Below are positions 1-7,803 of a stretch of 64,000 nt of DNA, in pieces. How positions within the stretch are numbered: the first letter of the stretch is position 1; each line of letters opens with the position of its first letter. This DNA is from Actinobacteria bacterium OV320 (lineage in GTDB: Bacteria > Actinomycetota > Actinomycetes > Streptomycetales > Streptomycetaceae): NCBI GenBank assembly GCA_001298545.1, contig LJCX01000025.1, positions 310,001-374,000 of the forward strand, given 5' to 3'. The notes below the pieces were generated by a model. That model searched no databases. It saw only the letters and a program-made list of their open reading frames with translations, and was not told where the DNA came from. Position numbers and translations under genes: made by a program.

Positions 1-206
1 TGAAGGTCACCCTGCTGGCCGACCCCGAGAAGACCGTCACCGAGGCCTACGCGGCGTACGGCGAGAAGAAGAACTACGGCAAGACGTACATGGGCGTCAT
101 CCGCTCCACCATCGTGGTCGACGAGACCGGCAAGGTCGAACGAGCCCTGTACAACGTCCGGGCCACCGGCCACGTCGCCAAGATCATCAAGGACCTGGGC
201 ATCTGA
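1..206 (+). CDS. bcp: Thioredoxin-dependent thiol peroxidase (Bcp/PrxQ), C-terminal part
   Basis: Only the last 67 codons are in the window, read from base 3 and stopping at TGA 204-206. The translated end (LLADPEKTVTEAYAAYGEKK, then GVIRSTIVVDETGKV and a final HVAKIIKDLGI) is the typical C-terminal half of BCP-type peroxiredoxins, cytoplasmic enzymes that reduce H2O2 and organic peroxides with thioredoxin. The peroxidatic Cys lies upstream and is not visible. A hairpin terminator follows at 225-256. The family call is secure; the active site cannot be checked here. Confidence 0.9.
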   Translation, partial: KVTLLADPEKTVTEAYAAYGEKKNYGKTYMGVIRSTIVVDETGKVERALYNVRATGHVAKIIKDLGI

Positions 207-224
207 GCCCCCTCACTCCCCCAG

Positions 225-256
225 GCGGCCCGCGTCGGAACCCCGACACGGGCCGC
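225..256 (+). terminator. Hairpin terminator after bcp
   Basis: 14-bp inverted repeat (225-238 pairs with 243-256, one C.A mismatch) with an AACC loop, 18 bases after the bcp stop and followed by TTC. It fits a factor-independent terminator of the U-poor kind usual in Streptomyces. Confidence 0.7.
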
Positions 257-339
257 TTCACTTTCCGGGCGTGACTGTCCGATAAACGGTTCGTTGCTCC
301 GTACGAGACCACGAACGGGTGGTCGGGGACGGAGGGGAC

Positions 340-1362
340 ATGGACGTGCGGGGCGCAGCCGGACGATCGGACGCATACAGCAAGGAACGGCTCATGCCGG
401 AGGTCGCCGAGGCGCGCAACTGGGTCGATCTGATGCGGCGGCTCGGTCTGCGTCCGAGTGGCGGCCAACGCCGGGTGTTGCAGGAGCACGTCACACGACA
501 CGGACTCGATACGAGCCATTTCGCCAAGCGCAGCCCATGGCGTAAATATCCTGACGCCGCCATCGCGGTAGCTGCCGCCTCATCCTCCTCACTACGGGAA
601 GTCGCCCTGAGACTGGGCGCCACCCCGGCCACAGGGACGCTCTCCCATATCCGACGCCGCATCGATGCAGCCGGTATCGACATCAGCCATTTCCCCGGCA
701 TCGACCGCCCCGACTTGGACCTGCCCTTCACTCCGGAAGAACTCCGGGCGGCCGCAGTCACAGCCACGAGCGTACGTGGCGTGGCGCGAGCACTGGGTGT
801 CCCCGATGACAGTCGGTCCCGCGCGACGCTGAGCCGCATGTTGGCGACCCAGCACATCGACGTCGGCCACTTCTCCTATCGCCGGGCGACGATTCCCGAG
901 GACTCGTTGCGGAGCCTCGTACGGACCTGCACCAGCTATGCCGACGTCATGCGTGGACTCGGCCTGGACGTCAACGACACAAATCACCGGCGGGTACGAC
1001 GCGCCGCCTTCCGCCTGAATCTCGACACCAGCCACTTCACGCGCCGGTCCTGGGGGCGGCCCGAGCGCCCCGCACCTCCGCCGACCGCGCAGCGCGTGCT
1101 GGTCGTCCTGCCGGAGCAAGCCGGGCGGACAAACAGGAACATGCTTCACCGGGCGCTGACGGAAATCGGGGTGCCGTACGCGTGTGCGGAATGCGGCAAC
1201 CCCGGCGAGTGGCGAGGCCGCCCGATCACCTTGCAGATCGACCATGTCAACGGCAACTGGCGGGACAACCGCAAGGAGAACCTGCGCTACCTGTGCCCCA
1301 ATTGCCATGCGCTGACCGCGACGTGGTGTCGCCGGAAAGGCAGAGTCCCACTCGCCGGGTGA
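340..1362 (+). CDS. HNH endonuclease with four N-terminal repeats
   Basis: 340-residue protein. The C-terminus is an HNH/McrA-type nuclease: CAEC (C282, C285), a Q-I-D-H core with H302, N-G-N-W-R-D-N, then CPNCH (C319, C322, H323), giving four Zn-binding Cys plus the catalytic His. Upstream are four repeats of about 57 residues, each with an LG-containing helix-turn-helix-like segment and ending D-x-S/G-H-F (residues 57-61, 114-118, 174-178, 229-233), probably DNA-binding modules. ATG 340 was chosen because GGAGGGG lies just before it; GTG 319 is possible. The gene sits between bcp and tRNA-Leu and has some AT-richer codons than its neighbours. Target and role are unknown. Confidence 0.85.
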   Translation: MDVRGAAGRSDAYSKERLMPEVAEARNWVDLMRRLGLRPSGGQRRVLQEHVTRHGLDTSHFAKRSPWRKYPDAAIAVAAASSSSLREVALRLGATPATGTLSHIRRRIDAAGIDISHFPGIDRPDLDLPFTPEELRAAAVTATSVRGVARALGVPDDSRSRATLSRMLATQHIDVGHFSYRRATIPEDSLRSLVRTCTSYADVMRGLGLDVNDTNHRRVRRAAFRLNLDTSHFTRRSWGRPERPAPPPTAQRVLVVLPEQAGRTNRNMLHRALTEIGVPYACAECGNPGEWRGRPITLQIDHVNGNWRDNRKENLRYLCPNCHALTATWCRRKGRVPLAG

Positions 1363-1416
1363 CCCGGCAGGCCCGTACACTAAGTGCCGCCGGTCGAGCA
1401 TGATGACCGTTTTTGA

Positions 1417-1501
1417 GCGGCCGTGATGGAATTTGGCAGTCATGCTGGGTTTAGGTCCCAGTGGGTTCACACCCGTGTGGGTTCGAGTCCCACCGGCCGC
1501 A
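1417..1501 (+). tRNA. tRNA-Leu (UAG anticodon)
   Basis: Acceptor arms GCGGCCG (1417-1423) and CGGCCGC (1494-1500) pair perfectly, with discriminator A1501. The anticodon arm is CTGGG-TTTAGGT-CCCAG, giving anticodon UAG for CUA Leu codons. It has a long class II variable arm (GTGGGTTCACACCC) and a T arm with GTTCGAGTC. No CCA is encoded. CUA is a very rare codon at this GC. Confidence 0.95.
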
Positions 1502-1509
1502 CGTGAAGG

Positions 1510-1537
1510 GAGGGGCCGCCCGACCAGGCGGCCCCTC
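1510..1537 (+). terminator. Hairpin terminator between tRNA-Leu and rdgB
   Basis: Perfect 11-bp stem GAGGGGCCGCC (1510-1520) with GGCGGCCCCTC (1527-1537), loop CGACCA. It follows the tRNA by 8 bases and the convergent rdgB stop by 9, so it can serve both strands. Confidence 0.75.
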
Positions 1538-1546
1538 TTCCATGGC

Positions 1547-2149
1547 TCAGCCCAGCAACTCCCGCACCACCGGCACCAGCCCCCGGAACGCCTTGCCGCG
1601 GTGGCTGATCGCGTTTTTCTCCGCAGGCGTCAGTTCCGCGCAGGTGCGGGTCTCGCCGGCCGGCTGGAGGATCGGGTCGTAGCCGAAGCCGTTGGTGCCG
1701 GTCGGGGTGTGGCGGAGGGTACCGGTGAGGCGGCCCTCGACGACGCGTTCCGTGCCGTCCGGGAGGGCCAGGGCCGCCGCGCAGGCGAAGTGGGCGCCCC
1801 GGTGTTCCTCGGCGATGTCCGAGAGCTGGGCCAGGAGCAGGTCCAGGTTGGCCCGGTCGTCCCCGTGCTTGCCGGCCCAACGGGCGGAGAAGATGCCCGG
1901 GGCGCCGTTCAGGACGTCGACACAGAGGCCCGAGTCGTCGGCGACGGCCGGGAACCCCGTCGCCCGGGCGAGGGCGTGGGCCTTCAGGAGCGCGTTCTCG
2001 GCGAAGGTGACGCCGGTTTCCCTGACGTCGGGGATGTCGGGGTAGGCGTCCGCGCCGACGAGGTCGTGGGGCAGGCCTGCGTCGGCGAGGATCGACCTCA
2101 GTTCGGTGATCTTTCCGGCGTTGCGGGTGGCGAGGATCAGGCGGGTCAT
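1547..2149 (-). CDS. rdgB: Non-canonical purine NTP pyrophosphatase (RdgB/HAM1)
   Basis: 200 residues, full length for the Ham1/RdgB family. It starts MTRLILATRNAGKITELRSI, the substrate-binding SxNxxK-type motif of the family, followed by FAENALLKAHA and VADDSGLCVDVLNGAPGIFSARWAG. The enzyme hydrolyses dITP, XTP and ITP to monophosphates, cleaning the nucleotide pool. It lies downstream of rph and the small lipoprotein on the same strand, the usual actinobacterial rph-rdgB arrangement, and converges on tRNA-Leu. Confidence 0.95.
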   Translation of the reverse strand: MTRLILATRNAGKITELRSILADAGLPHDLVGADAYPDIPDVRETGVTFAENALLKAHALARATGFPAVADDSGLCVDVLNGAPGIFSARWAGKHGDDRANLDLLLAQLSDIAEEHRGAHFACAAALALPDGTERVVEGRLTGTLRHTPTGTNGFGYDPILQPAGETRTCAELTPAEKNAISHRGKAFRGLVPVVRELLG

Positions 2150-2182
2150 GCGCCCAGTATCCCCAGTTCTACCCGGCGTCTC

Positions 2183-2599
2183 CTACGGGGTGCAGACCTT
2201 CGTCAGTTCGCCCGCGGCGTCGGTGACGGGGCTGAGGTCGGGGGTGTTGTCGCCGTTCTCGACGGCGGTGCGGACGTTGGCGACGGCGGTCTGGAGGTCG
2301 TCGACCGCCTTGTTGACGTCGGTGTTGTCCGTCTTGTCGCCGATCTTGTCGAGGTTGTTCTCGATGGAGGTCAGCGACTCCTCCGTCTGTGTGGGGTCGT
2401 TCGCGGCGTTCTCCACGGCCTGCTGGAGGTCGGTGACGCTGTCGGCGATGGAGTCGGCGGTCTGGACGCAGTCCAGGGCCTTGTTGACTGCGTCGCAGCC
2501 GGTCGCCGTCAGTCCCACGGTGAGGGCGACGGCCGCCGCGGTGGCGGCTATGACGGTTCGGCGACGCCGCTTCGGGCGTCGGCTCGCGGCCGTGGACAT
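2183..2599 (-). CDS. Small secreted lipoprotein
   Basis: 138 residues. The N-terminus is MSTAASRRPKRRRR, a hydrophobic stretch, then LTATGC, so the signal is lipobox-like with Cys around residue 35. The mature part is acidic and helical (repeated SIADSVTDLQ / SLTSIENNLDKI / VNKAVDDLQTAV), consistent with a coiled coil outside the membrane, and ends with a second Cys (KVCTP). ATG 2599 was chosen over the longer frame because GGGGAGGA precedes it at good spacing. No known enzymatic domain is recognised. It sits between rdgB and rph on the same strand. Confidence 0.8.
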   Translation of the reverse strand: MSTAASRRPKRRRRTVIAATAAAVALTVGLTATGCDAVNKALDCVQTADSIADSVTDLQQAVENAANDPTQTEESLTSIENNLDKIGDKTDNTDVNKAVDDLQTAVANVRTAVENGDNTPDLSPVTDAAGELTKVCTP

Positions 2600-2714
2600 C
2601 AGTGTGTTCCTCCCCTTGCCAGGCCCAGGAGGCCCCCGTTGACATACGTACTGCCCAAGACGCCGTGACGGGCGGGGTGGTTGCTCCCGCCCGCCGTTCC
2701 GCTTGGGGTTCTCT

Positions 2715-3452
2715 TTACTTTTCGAGGACCGTATCAAGTGCCGTGCGCTGCAGGACAGTGAGTTCCGTGCAGCCCAGAACGGCCAGGTCCAGCAGGGAGT
2801 TGAGTTCCTCGCGGGCGAACGGCTCGGCCTCGGCGGTGCCCTGGACCTCGACGAAGCGGCCGTCGCCGGTGCAGACGACGTTCATGTCGGTCTCGGCGCG
2901 GACGTCCTCCTCGTAGCGGAGGTCGAGGAGCGGGACTCCTGCGACGATGCCGACCGAGACCGCGCTCACCGTGCCGGTGAGGGGCTGGCGGCCGGCCTTG
3001 ATGAGCTTCTTGCCCTGGGCCCAGGTGATGGCGTCCGCCAGCGCGACGTACGCGCCGGTGATGGCCGCCGTGCGGGTGCCGCCGTCGGCCTGCAGGACGT
3101 CGCAGTCGAGGACGATGGTGTTCTCGCCGAGCGCCTTGTAGTCGATCACCGCGCGCAGTGAGCGGCCGATGAGGCGGGAGATCTCGTGGGTGCGGCCGCC
3201 GATCTTGCCGCGGACGGACTCGCGGTCGCCGCGGGTGTTGGTGGCGCGGGGGAGCATGGAGTACTCCGCGGTGACCCAGCCCTCGCCGCTGCCCTTGCGC
3301 CAGCGGGGGACGCCTTCGGTGACGGAGGCGGTGCAGAAGACCTTCGTGTCGCCGAAGGAGACGAGGACGGAGCCCTCGGCGTGCTTGCTCCAGCCACGTT
3401 CGATGGTGACGGGGCGGAGCTGTTCGGGGGTGCGGCCGTCGATTCGAGACAT
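2715..3452 (-). CDS. rph: Ribonuclease PH
   Basis: 245 residues, standard length. It starts MSRIDGRTPEQLRPVTIERG; SVLVSFGDTKVFCTASV, RGDRESVRGKIGGRTHEISR and VLDCDVLQADGGTRTAAITGAYVAL are the conserved phosphate-binding and active-site segments of RNase PH. It trims the 3' ends of tRNA precursors phosphorolytically in the cytoplasm. The lipoprotein and rdgB follow on the same strand. Confidence 0.96.
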   Translation of the reverse strand: MSRIDGRTPEQLRPVTIERGWSKHAEGSVLVSFGDTKVFCTASVTEGVPRWRKGSGEGWVTAEYSMLPRATNTRGDRESVRGKIGGRTHEISRLIGRSLRAVIDYKALGENTIVLDCDVLQADGGTRTAAITGAYVALADAITWAQGKKLIKAGRQPLTGTVSAVSVGIVAGVPLLDLRYEEDVRAETDMNVVCTGDGRFVEVQGTAEAEPFAREELNSLLDLAVLGCTELTVLQRTALDTVLEK

Positions 3453-3479
3453 GGCGCTGAGCCTAGCCGTACCTGCGGA

Positions 3480-3513
3480 AGGGGCTCCTCCCCTGGTGGC
3501 GGGAGGAGCCCCT
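3480..3513 (-). terminator. Hairpin terminator downstream of nagF
   Basis: Perfect 13-bp stem (3480-3492 with 3501-3513), loop CTGGTGGC, between the nagF stop and the rph start. On the minus strand it would end the nagF transcript before rph. Confidence 0.7.
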
Positions 3514-3560
3514 CTCGGGTGGGTTCTCGGATGTGAACCCTCAACGATGAGCGCGAGGGC

Positions 3561-3794
3561 TCACATCATGTCTTCGATCTCCGCGGCGATCGGGTCGGCG
3601 TCGGTGCCGATGACGACCTGGATCGCGGTGCCCATCTTGACGACGCCGTGGGCGCCGGCGGCCTTCAGGGCGGCTTCGTCGACGAGTGAGGCGTCGTTGA
3701 CCTCGGTGCGCAGCCGGGTGATGCAGCCTTCGATCTCTTCGATGTTGTCGAGGCCGCCGAGTCCGGCGACGATCTTCTCAGCCTTGGTGGCCAT
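3561..3794 (-). CDS. nagF: PTS glucose/GlcNAc EIIB component (NagF type)
   Basis: 77-residue stand-alone EIIB domain. It starts MATKAEKIVAGLGGLDNIEE and carries the phosphorylation motif EGCITRLR with Cys24, then GAHGVVKMGTAIQVVIG. In the PTS this Cys passes phosphate from EIIA to the incoming sugar at the EIIC permease. ATG 3794 follows a GGGAG Shine-Dalgarno. It is transcribed divergently from nagE1; in S. coelicolor NagF is the IIB partner of the GlcNAc permease NagE2. The dre at 3944-3959 lies in the shared promoter region. Confidence 0.93.
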   Translation of the reverse strand: MATKAEKIVAGLGGLDNIEEIEGCITRLRTEVNDASLVDEAALKAAGAHGVVKMGTAIQVVIGTDADPIAAEIEDMM

Positions 3795-3979
3795 GTTCCG
3801 TCTCCCTGAATTCCCTGATGCGAACCGCGATGTGAACCGCTTTGTCGCAGTAACCCACAGTTGGCCCAACTTCGCGAGCGATTGTGTCGGGTGTACCGAA
3901 GGATGACGTCAGTGATGACGTCGCAGCAACCCAATCGTCCGTAGCTGGTCTACACCACCTGACAGGCGGTCGCCAAACG
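3795..3979. promoter_or_regulatory. Divergent nagF-nagE1 promoter region
   Basis: 185-bp shared promoter region. Besides the dre (listed separately) it has AGTTGG-C-CCAACT (3859-3871, perfect 6-bp arms) and a direct repeat of GATGACGTC (3902-3910 and 3914-3922), the first copy of which contains the palindrome TGACGTCA (3904-3911). The regulators of these extra elements are unknown. Confidence 0.6.
3944..3959. promoter_or_regulatory. DasR-responsive element (dre) upstream of nagE1
   Basis: GCTGGTCTACACCACC matches the dre consensus (A)(C)TGGTCTAGACCA(G)(T) at the core, with one break in the palindrome. It ends 20 bases before the nagE1 ATG. DasR, a GntR/HutC repressor released by GlcN-6-P, is the established binder of such sites in Streptomyces. 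Confidence 0.85.
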
Positions 3980-5278
3980 ATGAGTGCCGAGAGCGCCGAG
4001 ACCGAGATCAGCCCGGCCCGCCGACGCTGGCACACCGCGTTCCAGGGCCTGCAGAAGATGGGGCGCAGTCTTCAGTTGCCGATCGCGGTGCTGCCGGCCG
4101 CGGGCATCCTCAACAGGTTCGGCCAGCCCGACATGTTCGGGGACGACGGGCTCGGCTGGACGGACGTGGCGAGGGTGATGGCGGGGGCGGGCGCGGCACT
4201 GCTCGACAGTTCCCTCGGGCTGCCGCTGCTGTTCTGCGTCGGCGTGGCCATCGGCATGGCGAAGAAGGCGGACGGCTCGACGGCGTTGGCGGCGGTGGCG
4301 GGCTTCCTTGTCTACTACAACGTGCTGCGGCAGTTCCCGGAGGACTGCGGGCCGGGTTCGAAGGTGATCCCGAACATCGGGTGCCAGGCGACCGACAACA
4401 CGGTGGGGGCCTTCGCGTACCAGAATCCGGGGGTCTTCGGCGGGATCGTCATCGGGCTGCTGACGGCCTACTTCTGGCAGCGCTACCACCGCACGAAGCT
4501 GGTGGACTGGCTGGGCTTCTTCAACGGCCGCCGTCTGGTGCCGATCATCATGGCGTTCGTGGCGATCGCGTTCGCCGCGCTGTGTCTGTGGGTCTGGCCG
4601 CCGATCGGTGACGCCCTGGAGAGTTTCAGCGACTGGCTGGACGGGCTGGACGCCTGGGGTGCGGGCATCTTCGGTGTCGCGAACCGGGCGTTGCTGGTGA
4701 TCGGTCTGCATCAGTTCCTGAACGTGCCCATCTGGTTCCAGTTCGGCAGTTTCACGAAGCCGGACGGCACGGTGGTGCACGGCGACATCAACATGTTCCT
4801 TCAGGGCGACCCGGATGCGGGGCAGTTCACGTCGGGCTTCTTCCCGATCATGATGTTCGCGCTGCCCGCGGCGGCGCTGGCGATCACGCACTGTGCGAGG
4901 CCGTCCCGCCGCAAGGAGGTCGGCGGTCTGATGCTGTCCGTGGCGCTGACGTCGTTCGTGACCGGCATCACCGAGCCGATCGAGTACTCGTTCCTGTTCG
5001 TCGCGCCGTTGCTGTACGCGGTGCACGCGGTGCTGACGGGGGCGTCGATGGCGGTGACCTGGGGGCTGGGTGTGCACGACGGTTTCAGTTTCTCCGCCGG
5101 GCTCATCGACTACGTCATCAACTGGAACCTGGCGACGCGGCCGTGGGCGATCGTCCCGATCGGGCTGTGCTTCGCGGTCGTCTACTACGCGATCTTCCGT
5201 TTCGCGATCACGAAGTTCGATCTGAAGACTCCCGGGCGGGAGCCGGAGGAGGAGCGGGAGGACGTCACTAAGGCGTAG
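3980..5278 (+). CDS. nagE1: PTS GlcNAc/glucose-type EIIC permease (NagE1 type)
   Basis: 432-residue polytopic membrane permease of the PTS glucose superfamily. MGRSLQLPIAVLPAAGILNRFGQ near the N-terminus, KKADGSTALAAVAGFLVYYN, FFNGRRLVPIIMAF and the substrate-gate signature GITEPIEYSFLF are family hallmarks. It has no fused EIIB/EIIA, so it needs NagF. ATG 3980 was chosen because upstream codons of the frame run through the dre. It is about two-thirds identical by eye to the next gene, a tandem duplication. In S. coelicolor NagE1 is the minor GlcNAc paralogue; its physiological substrate is less certain than that of NagE2. Confidence 0.93.
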   Translation: MSAESAETEISPARRRWHTAFQGLQKMGRSLQLPIAVLPAAGILNRFGQPDMFGDDGLGWTDVARVMAGAGAALLDSSLGLPLLFCVGVAIGMAKKADGSTALAAVAGFLVYYNVLRQFPEDCGPGSKVIPNIGCQATDNTVGAFAYQNPGVFGGIVIGLLTAYFWQRYHRTKLVDWLGFFNGRRLVPIIMAFVAIAFAALCLWVWPPIGDALESFSDWLDGLDAWGAGIFGVANRALLVIGLHQFLNVPIWFQFGSFTKPDGTVVHGDINMFLQGDPDAGQFTSGFFPIMMFALPAAALAITHCARPSRRKEVGGLMLSVALTSFVTGITEPIEYSFLFVAPLLYAVHAVLTGASMAVTWGLGVHDGFSFSAGLIDYVINWNLATRPWAIVPIGLCFAVVYYAIFRFAITKFDLKTPGREPEEEREDVTKA

Positions 5279-5358
5279 TCGGGGGCCGGTTCAGGGGCGC
5301 GGCCCGGGGCTCGGCCGGGGGACCTTGGGGCGTAGCCGAGCGTAATACCACGATTACG

Positions 5359-5373
5359 AGAATCGTGGGTTCC
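5359..5373. promoter_or_regulatory. Candidate AtrA site in nagE2 promoter
   Basis: AGAAT-CGTGG-GTTCC fits the GGAAT-N5-GTTCC pattern I recall for the TetR-family activator AtrA, which is reported to activate nagE2 in S. coelicolor. It overlaps a perfect inverted repeat, CCACGATT-ACGAG-AATCGTGG (5348-5368). It lies 25 bp upstream of the first dre. Confidence 0.6.
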
Positions 5374-5398
5374 TTATGCCACCTTCATCGTGCTACAA

Positions 5399-5431
5399 CA
5401 TGGTCTACACCACTGAGTGGTGTAGACCACC
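5399..5431. promoter_or_regulatory. Tandem DasR-responsive elements upstream of nagE2
   Basis: Two 16-bp dre sites, 5399-5414 (core TGGTCTACACCA) and 5416-5431 (core TGGTGTAGACCA), face each other with one base between, centres 17 bp apart. They end 18 bases before the nagE2 ATG and overlap the expected promoter/leader, consistent with strong DasR repression. Confidence 0.9.
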
Positions 5432-5449
5432 ACCCGATGGAGGAAGTCT

Positions 5450-6700
5450 ATGAGCACCGCCACCGCGCCCACGGCGGCCCCACAGAAGAGATGGGGATCC
5501 GGCCTTCTGCAGGGGCTGCAGAAGGTCGGCCGCAGCCTTCAGCTCCCGATCGCCGTGCTGCCGGCGGCGGGCCTGCTGCTGCGGCTCGGACAGTCGGACG
5601 TCCAGGAGAAGCTGCATCTGCCCGACAAGGTCACGGCGGTCTTCGCCACGGCCGGCGGTGCCATCTTCGACAACCTCCCGATGCTCTTCTGTATCGGTGT
5701 CGCGATCGGCTTCGCGAAGAAGTCGGACGGCTCCACCGCGCTCGCCGCGCTGGTCGGCTTCCTGGTCTACGCCAACGTCCTGAAGGCGTTCCCGGTCTCC
5801 GAGGCCAAGGTCCAGGCGGGTGCGGACATAGCCGCGACCTACAACAACCCCGGTGTCCTCGGCGGCATCGTGATGGGTCTGCTCGGCGCGGTGGTCTGGC
5901 AGCGGTTCCACCGCACGAAGCTGGTGGACTGGCTCGGCTTCTTCAACGGCCGCCGTCTGGTGCCGATCATCATGGCGTTCGTCGGCACGCTCGTGGGTGT
6001 CTTCTTCGGCCTGGTCTGGGAGCCGATCGGCGAGGTCATCTCGGACTTCGGCGAGTGGATGACGGGTCTGGGCGCGTTCGGCGCGGGCCTGTTCGGTCTG
6101 ATCAACCGCGCGCTGATCCCGGTCGGCATGCACCAGTTCGTGAACTCCGTCGCCTGGTTCCAGATCGGCGACTTCAAGGACGCCACCGGTGCCGTCGTGC
6201 ACGGCGACCTCACCCGCTTCTTCGCCGGTGACCCGACCGCCGGTCAGTTCATGTCCGGCTTCTTCCCGATCATGATGTTCGGTCTGCCGGCCGCCGCCCT
6301 GGCCATCGCGCACACCGCCCGCCCCGAGCGCCGCAAGGCCGTGCTGGGCATGATGATCTCGCTCGCGCTGACCTCCTTCGTGACCGGTGTCACCGAGCCC
6401 ATCGAGTTCTCGTTCATGTTCATCGCGCCGCTGCTGTACGCGATCCACGCGGTGCTGACGGCCCTGTCCATGGCGATCACCTGGGCCCTGGGCGTGCACG
6501 CCGGCTTCACCTTCTCCGCGGGCTTCATCGACTACGCGCTGAACTGGAACCTGGCCACCAAGCCCTGGCTGATCATCCCGATCGGCCTGGTGTTCGGCGC
6601 GATCTACTACGTCGTCTTCCGCTTCGCCATCACGAAGTTCAACCTCCCCACCCCGGGCCGTGAGCCCGAGGAGGAGCTCGAGGACCTCACCAAGGCGTAG
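5450..6700 (+). CDS. nagE2: GlcNAc-specific PTS EIIC permease (NagE2 type)
   Basis: 416-residue polytopic permease, start ATG after GGAGGAAGTCT. It shares FFNGRRLVPIIMAF, the MHQF(V/L)N segment and GVTEPIEFSFMF with NagE1, and the same C-terminal FAITKFNLPTPGREPEEE tail. In S. coelicolor NagE2 is the main GlcNAc transporter and the entry point of GlcNAc signalling to development and antibiotics. It works with NagF, EIIA-Crr and HPr/EI encoded elsewhere. The double dre and the AtrA-like site upstream support the same role here. A bidirectional terminator follows. Confidence 0.95.
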   Translation: MSTATAPTAAPQKRWGSGLLQGLQKVGRSLQLPIAVLPAAGLLLRLGQSDVQEKLHLPDKVTAVFATAGGAIFDNLPMLFCIGVAIGFAKKSDGSTALAALVGFLVYANVLKAFPVSEAKVQAGADIAATYNNPGVLGGIVMGLLGAVVWQRFHRTKLVDWLGFFNGRRLVPIIMAFVGTLVGVFFGLVWEPIGEVISDFGEWMTGLGAFGAGLFGLINRALIPVGMHQFVNSVAWFQIGDFKDATGAVVHGDLTRFFAGDPTAGQFMSGFFPIMMFGLPAAALAIAHTARPERRKAVLGMMISLALTSFVTGVTEPIEFSFMFIAPLLYAIHAVLTALSMAITWALGVHAGFTFSAGFIDYALNWNLATKPWLIIPIGLVFGAIYYVVFRFAITKFNLPTPGREPEEELEDLTKA

Positions 6701-6730
6701 GTACGCAGCGCGCCCGCGCAGGACATGCGA

Positions 6731-6764
6731 AGGCCCCCGGAGCCCTGAACCGCTCCGGGGGCCT
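6731..6764. terminator. Bidirectional hairpin terminator between nagE2 and the MBL gene
   Basis: Perfect 12-bp stem AGGCCCCCGGAG (6731-6742) with CTCCGGGGGCCT (6753-6764), followed by TT on the plus strand and preceded by GAA (TTC on minus). It lies between convergent stops. Confidence 0.85.
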
Positions 6765-6790
6765 TTCGCGTGTCTCGCGGGGTGCCGGCT

Positions 6791-7543
6791 CTAGATCTCG
6801 TACGTCAGCCGTGGCGCGGCCAGTTCCACCGGGCCGTCGAACACCGCGCGGGCGTCCGCCAGGTTGACCCGGGGGTCGGTCCACGGCGGGATGTGGGTCA
6901 GTACGAGCTTGCGCGCACCCGCCCTGTTCGCCGTCTCGCCGGCCTCGCGGCCGTTGAGGTGCAGGTCGGGGATGTTCTCCTTGCCGTGCGTGAAAGCGGC
7001 CTCGCACAGGAAGAGGTCGGTGTCGCGGGCGAGGTCCTCCAGCGCGGGGCTGACGCCGGTGTCGCCGGAGTAGGTCAGCGACCTGCCACCGTGTTCGACG
7101 CGGATGCCGTAGGCCTCCACCGGGTGCGCCACGCGTTCGGTGTGCACGGTGAACGGGCCGATGTCGAAGGTGGACGGCTTGACCGTGTGGAAGTCGAAGA
7201 CCTCGCTCATGGAGGAGGCCGACGGGGTGTCGGCGTAGGCCGTGGTCAGGCGGTGCTCCGTGCCTTCCGGGCCGTAGACCGGGATGGGGGCGCAGCGGCC
7301 GCCGTCGTGCCGGTAGTAGCGCGCGACGAAGTAGGCGCACATGTCGATGCAGTGGTCGGCGTGCAGATGGCTCAGGAAGATCGCGTCGAGGTCGTAGAGA
7401 CCGCAGTGGCGCTGCAACTCGCCCAGGGCGCCGTTGCCCATGTCGAGAAGCAGCCGGAAGCCGTCGGCCTCGAGGAGGTAGCTCGAGCAGGCCGATTCCG
7501 CGGACGGGAACGACCCCGAGCAGCCGACGACGGTGAGCTTCAT
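6791..7543 (-). CDS. MBL-fold metallo-hydrolase (RNase Z-like)
   Basis: 250 residues with the metallo-beta-lactamase metal motif HLHADH (H59, H61, D63, H64), an LTYSGDTG segment and CEAAF further on, then a late H (LTHIPPWTD). The N-terminus MKLTVVGCSGSFP is typical of the RNase Z-like/cAMP-phosphodiesterase-like branch. The substrate is not predictable from sequence. It is divergent from the PemK-like gene, and the 260-bp gap contains a short inverted repeat, AACGA-ATGA-TCGTT (7610-7623). Confidence 0.88.
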   Translation of the reverse strand: MKLTVVGCSGSFPSAESACSSYLLEADGFRLLLDMGNGALGELQRHCGLYDLDAIFLSHLHADHCIDMCAYFVARYYRHDGGRCAPIPVYGPEGTEHRLTTAYADTPSASSMSEVFDFHTVKPSTFDIGPFTVHTERVAHPVEAYGIRVEHGGRSLTYSGDTGVSPALEDLARDTDLFLCEAAFTHGKENIPDLHLNGREAGETANRAGARKLVLTHIPPWTDPRVNLADARAVFDGPVELAAPRLTYEI

Positions 7544-7803
7544 GAAGGCGAAACCTCCGCTGGCGGGAAACCGAGAAGTACCGGGTGAGGTCCGGGGGAC
7601 GGATCGTGGAACGAATGATCGTTAAATGGGGCGACGGGGGTCGTGCGGTGCGTCGAGCGTAAGGCGCAAAACCCCGGGTCGCTCCTCCGCCAGGGGCCGT
7701 TGTGGGCGAACTCACCTGTGGTGTCACCGGTTCGGCTGGACCGGGGGCACGGGAAGTGGTGATGGGGCGCGCGGGGGCACTCGCACGCCGGTAACGTCGT
7801 CGT

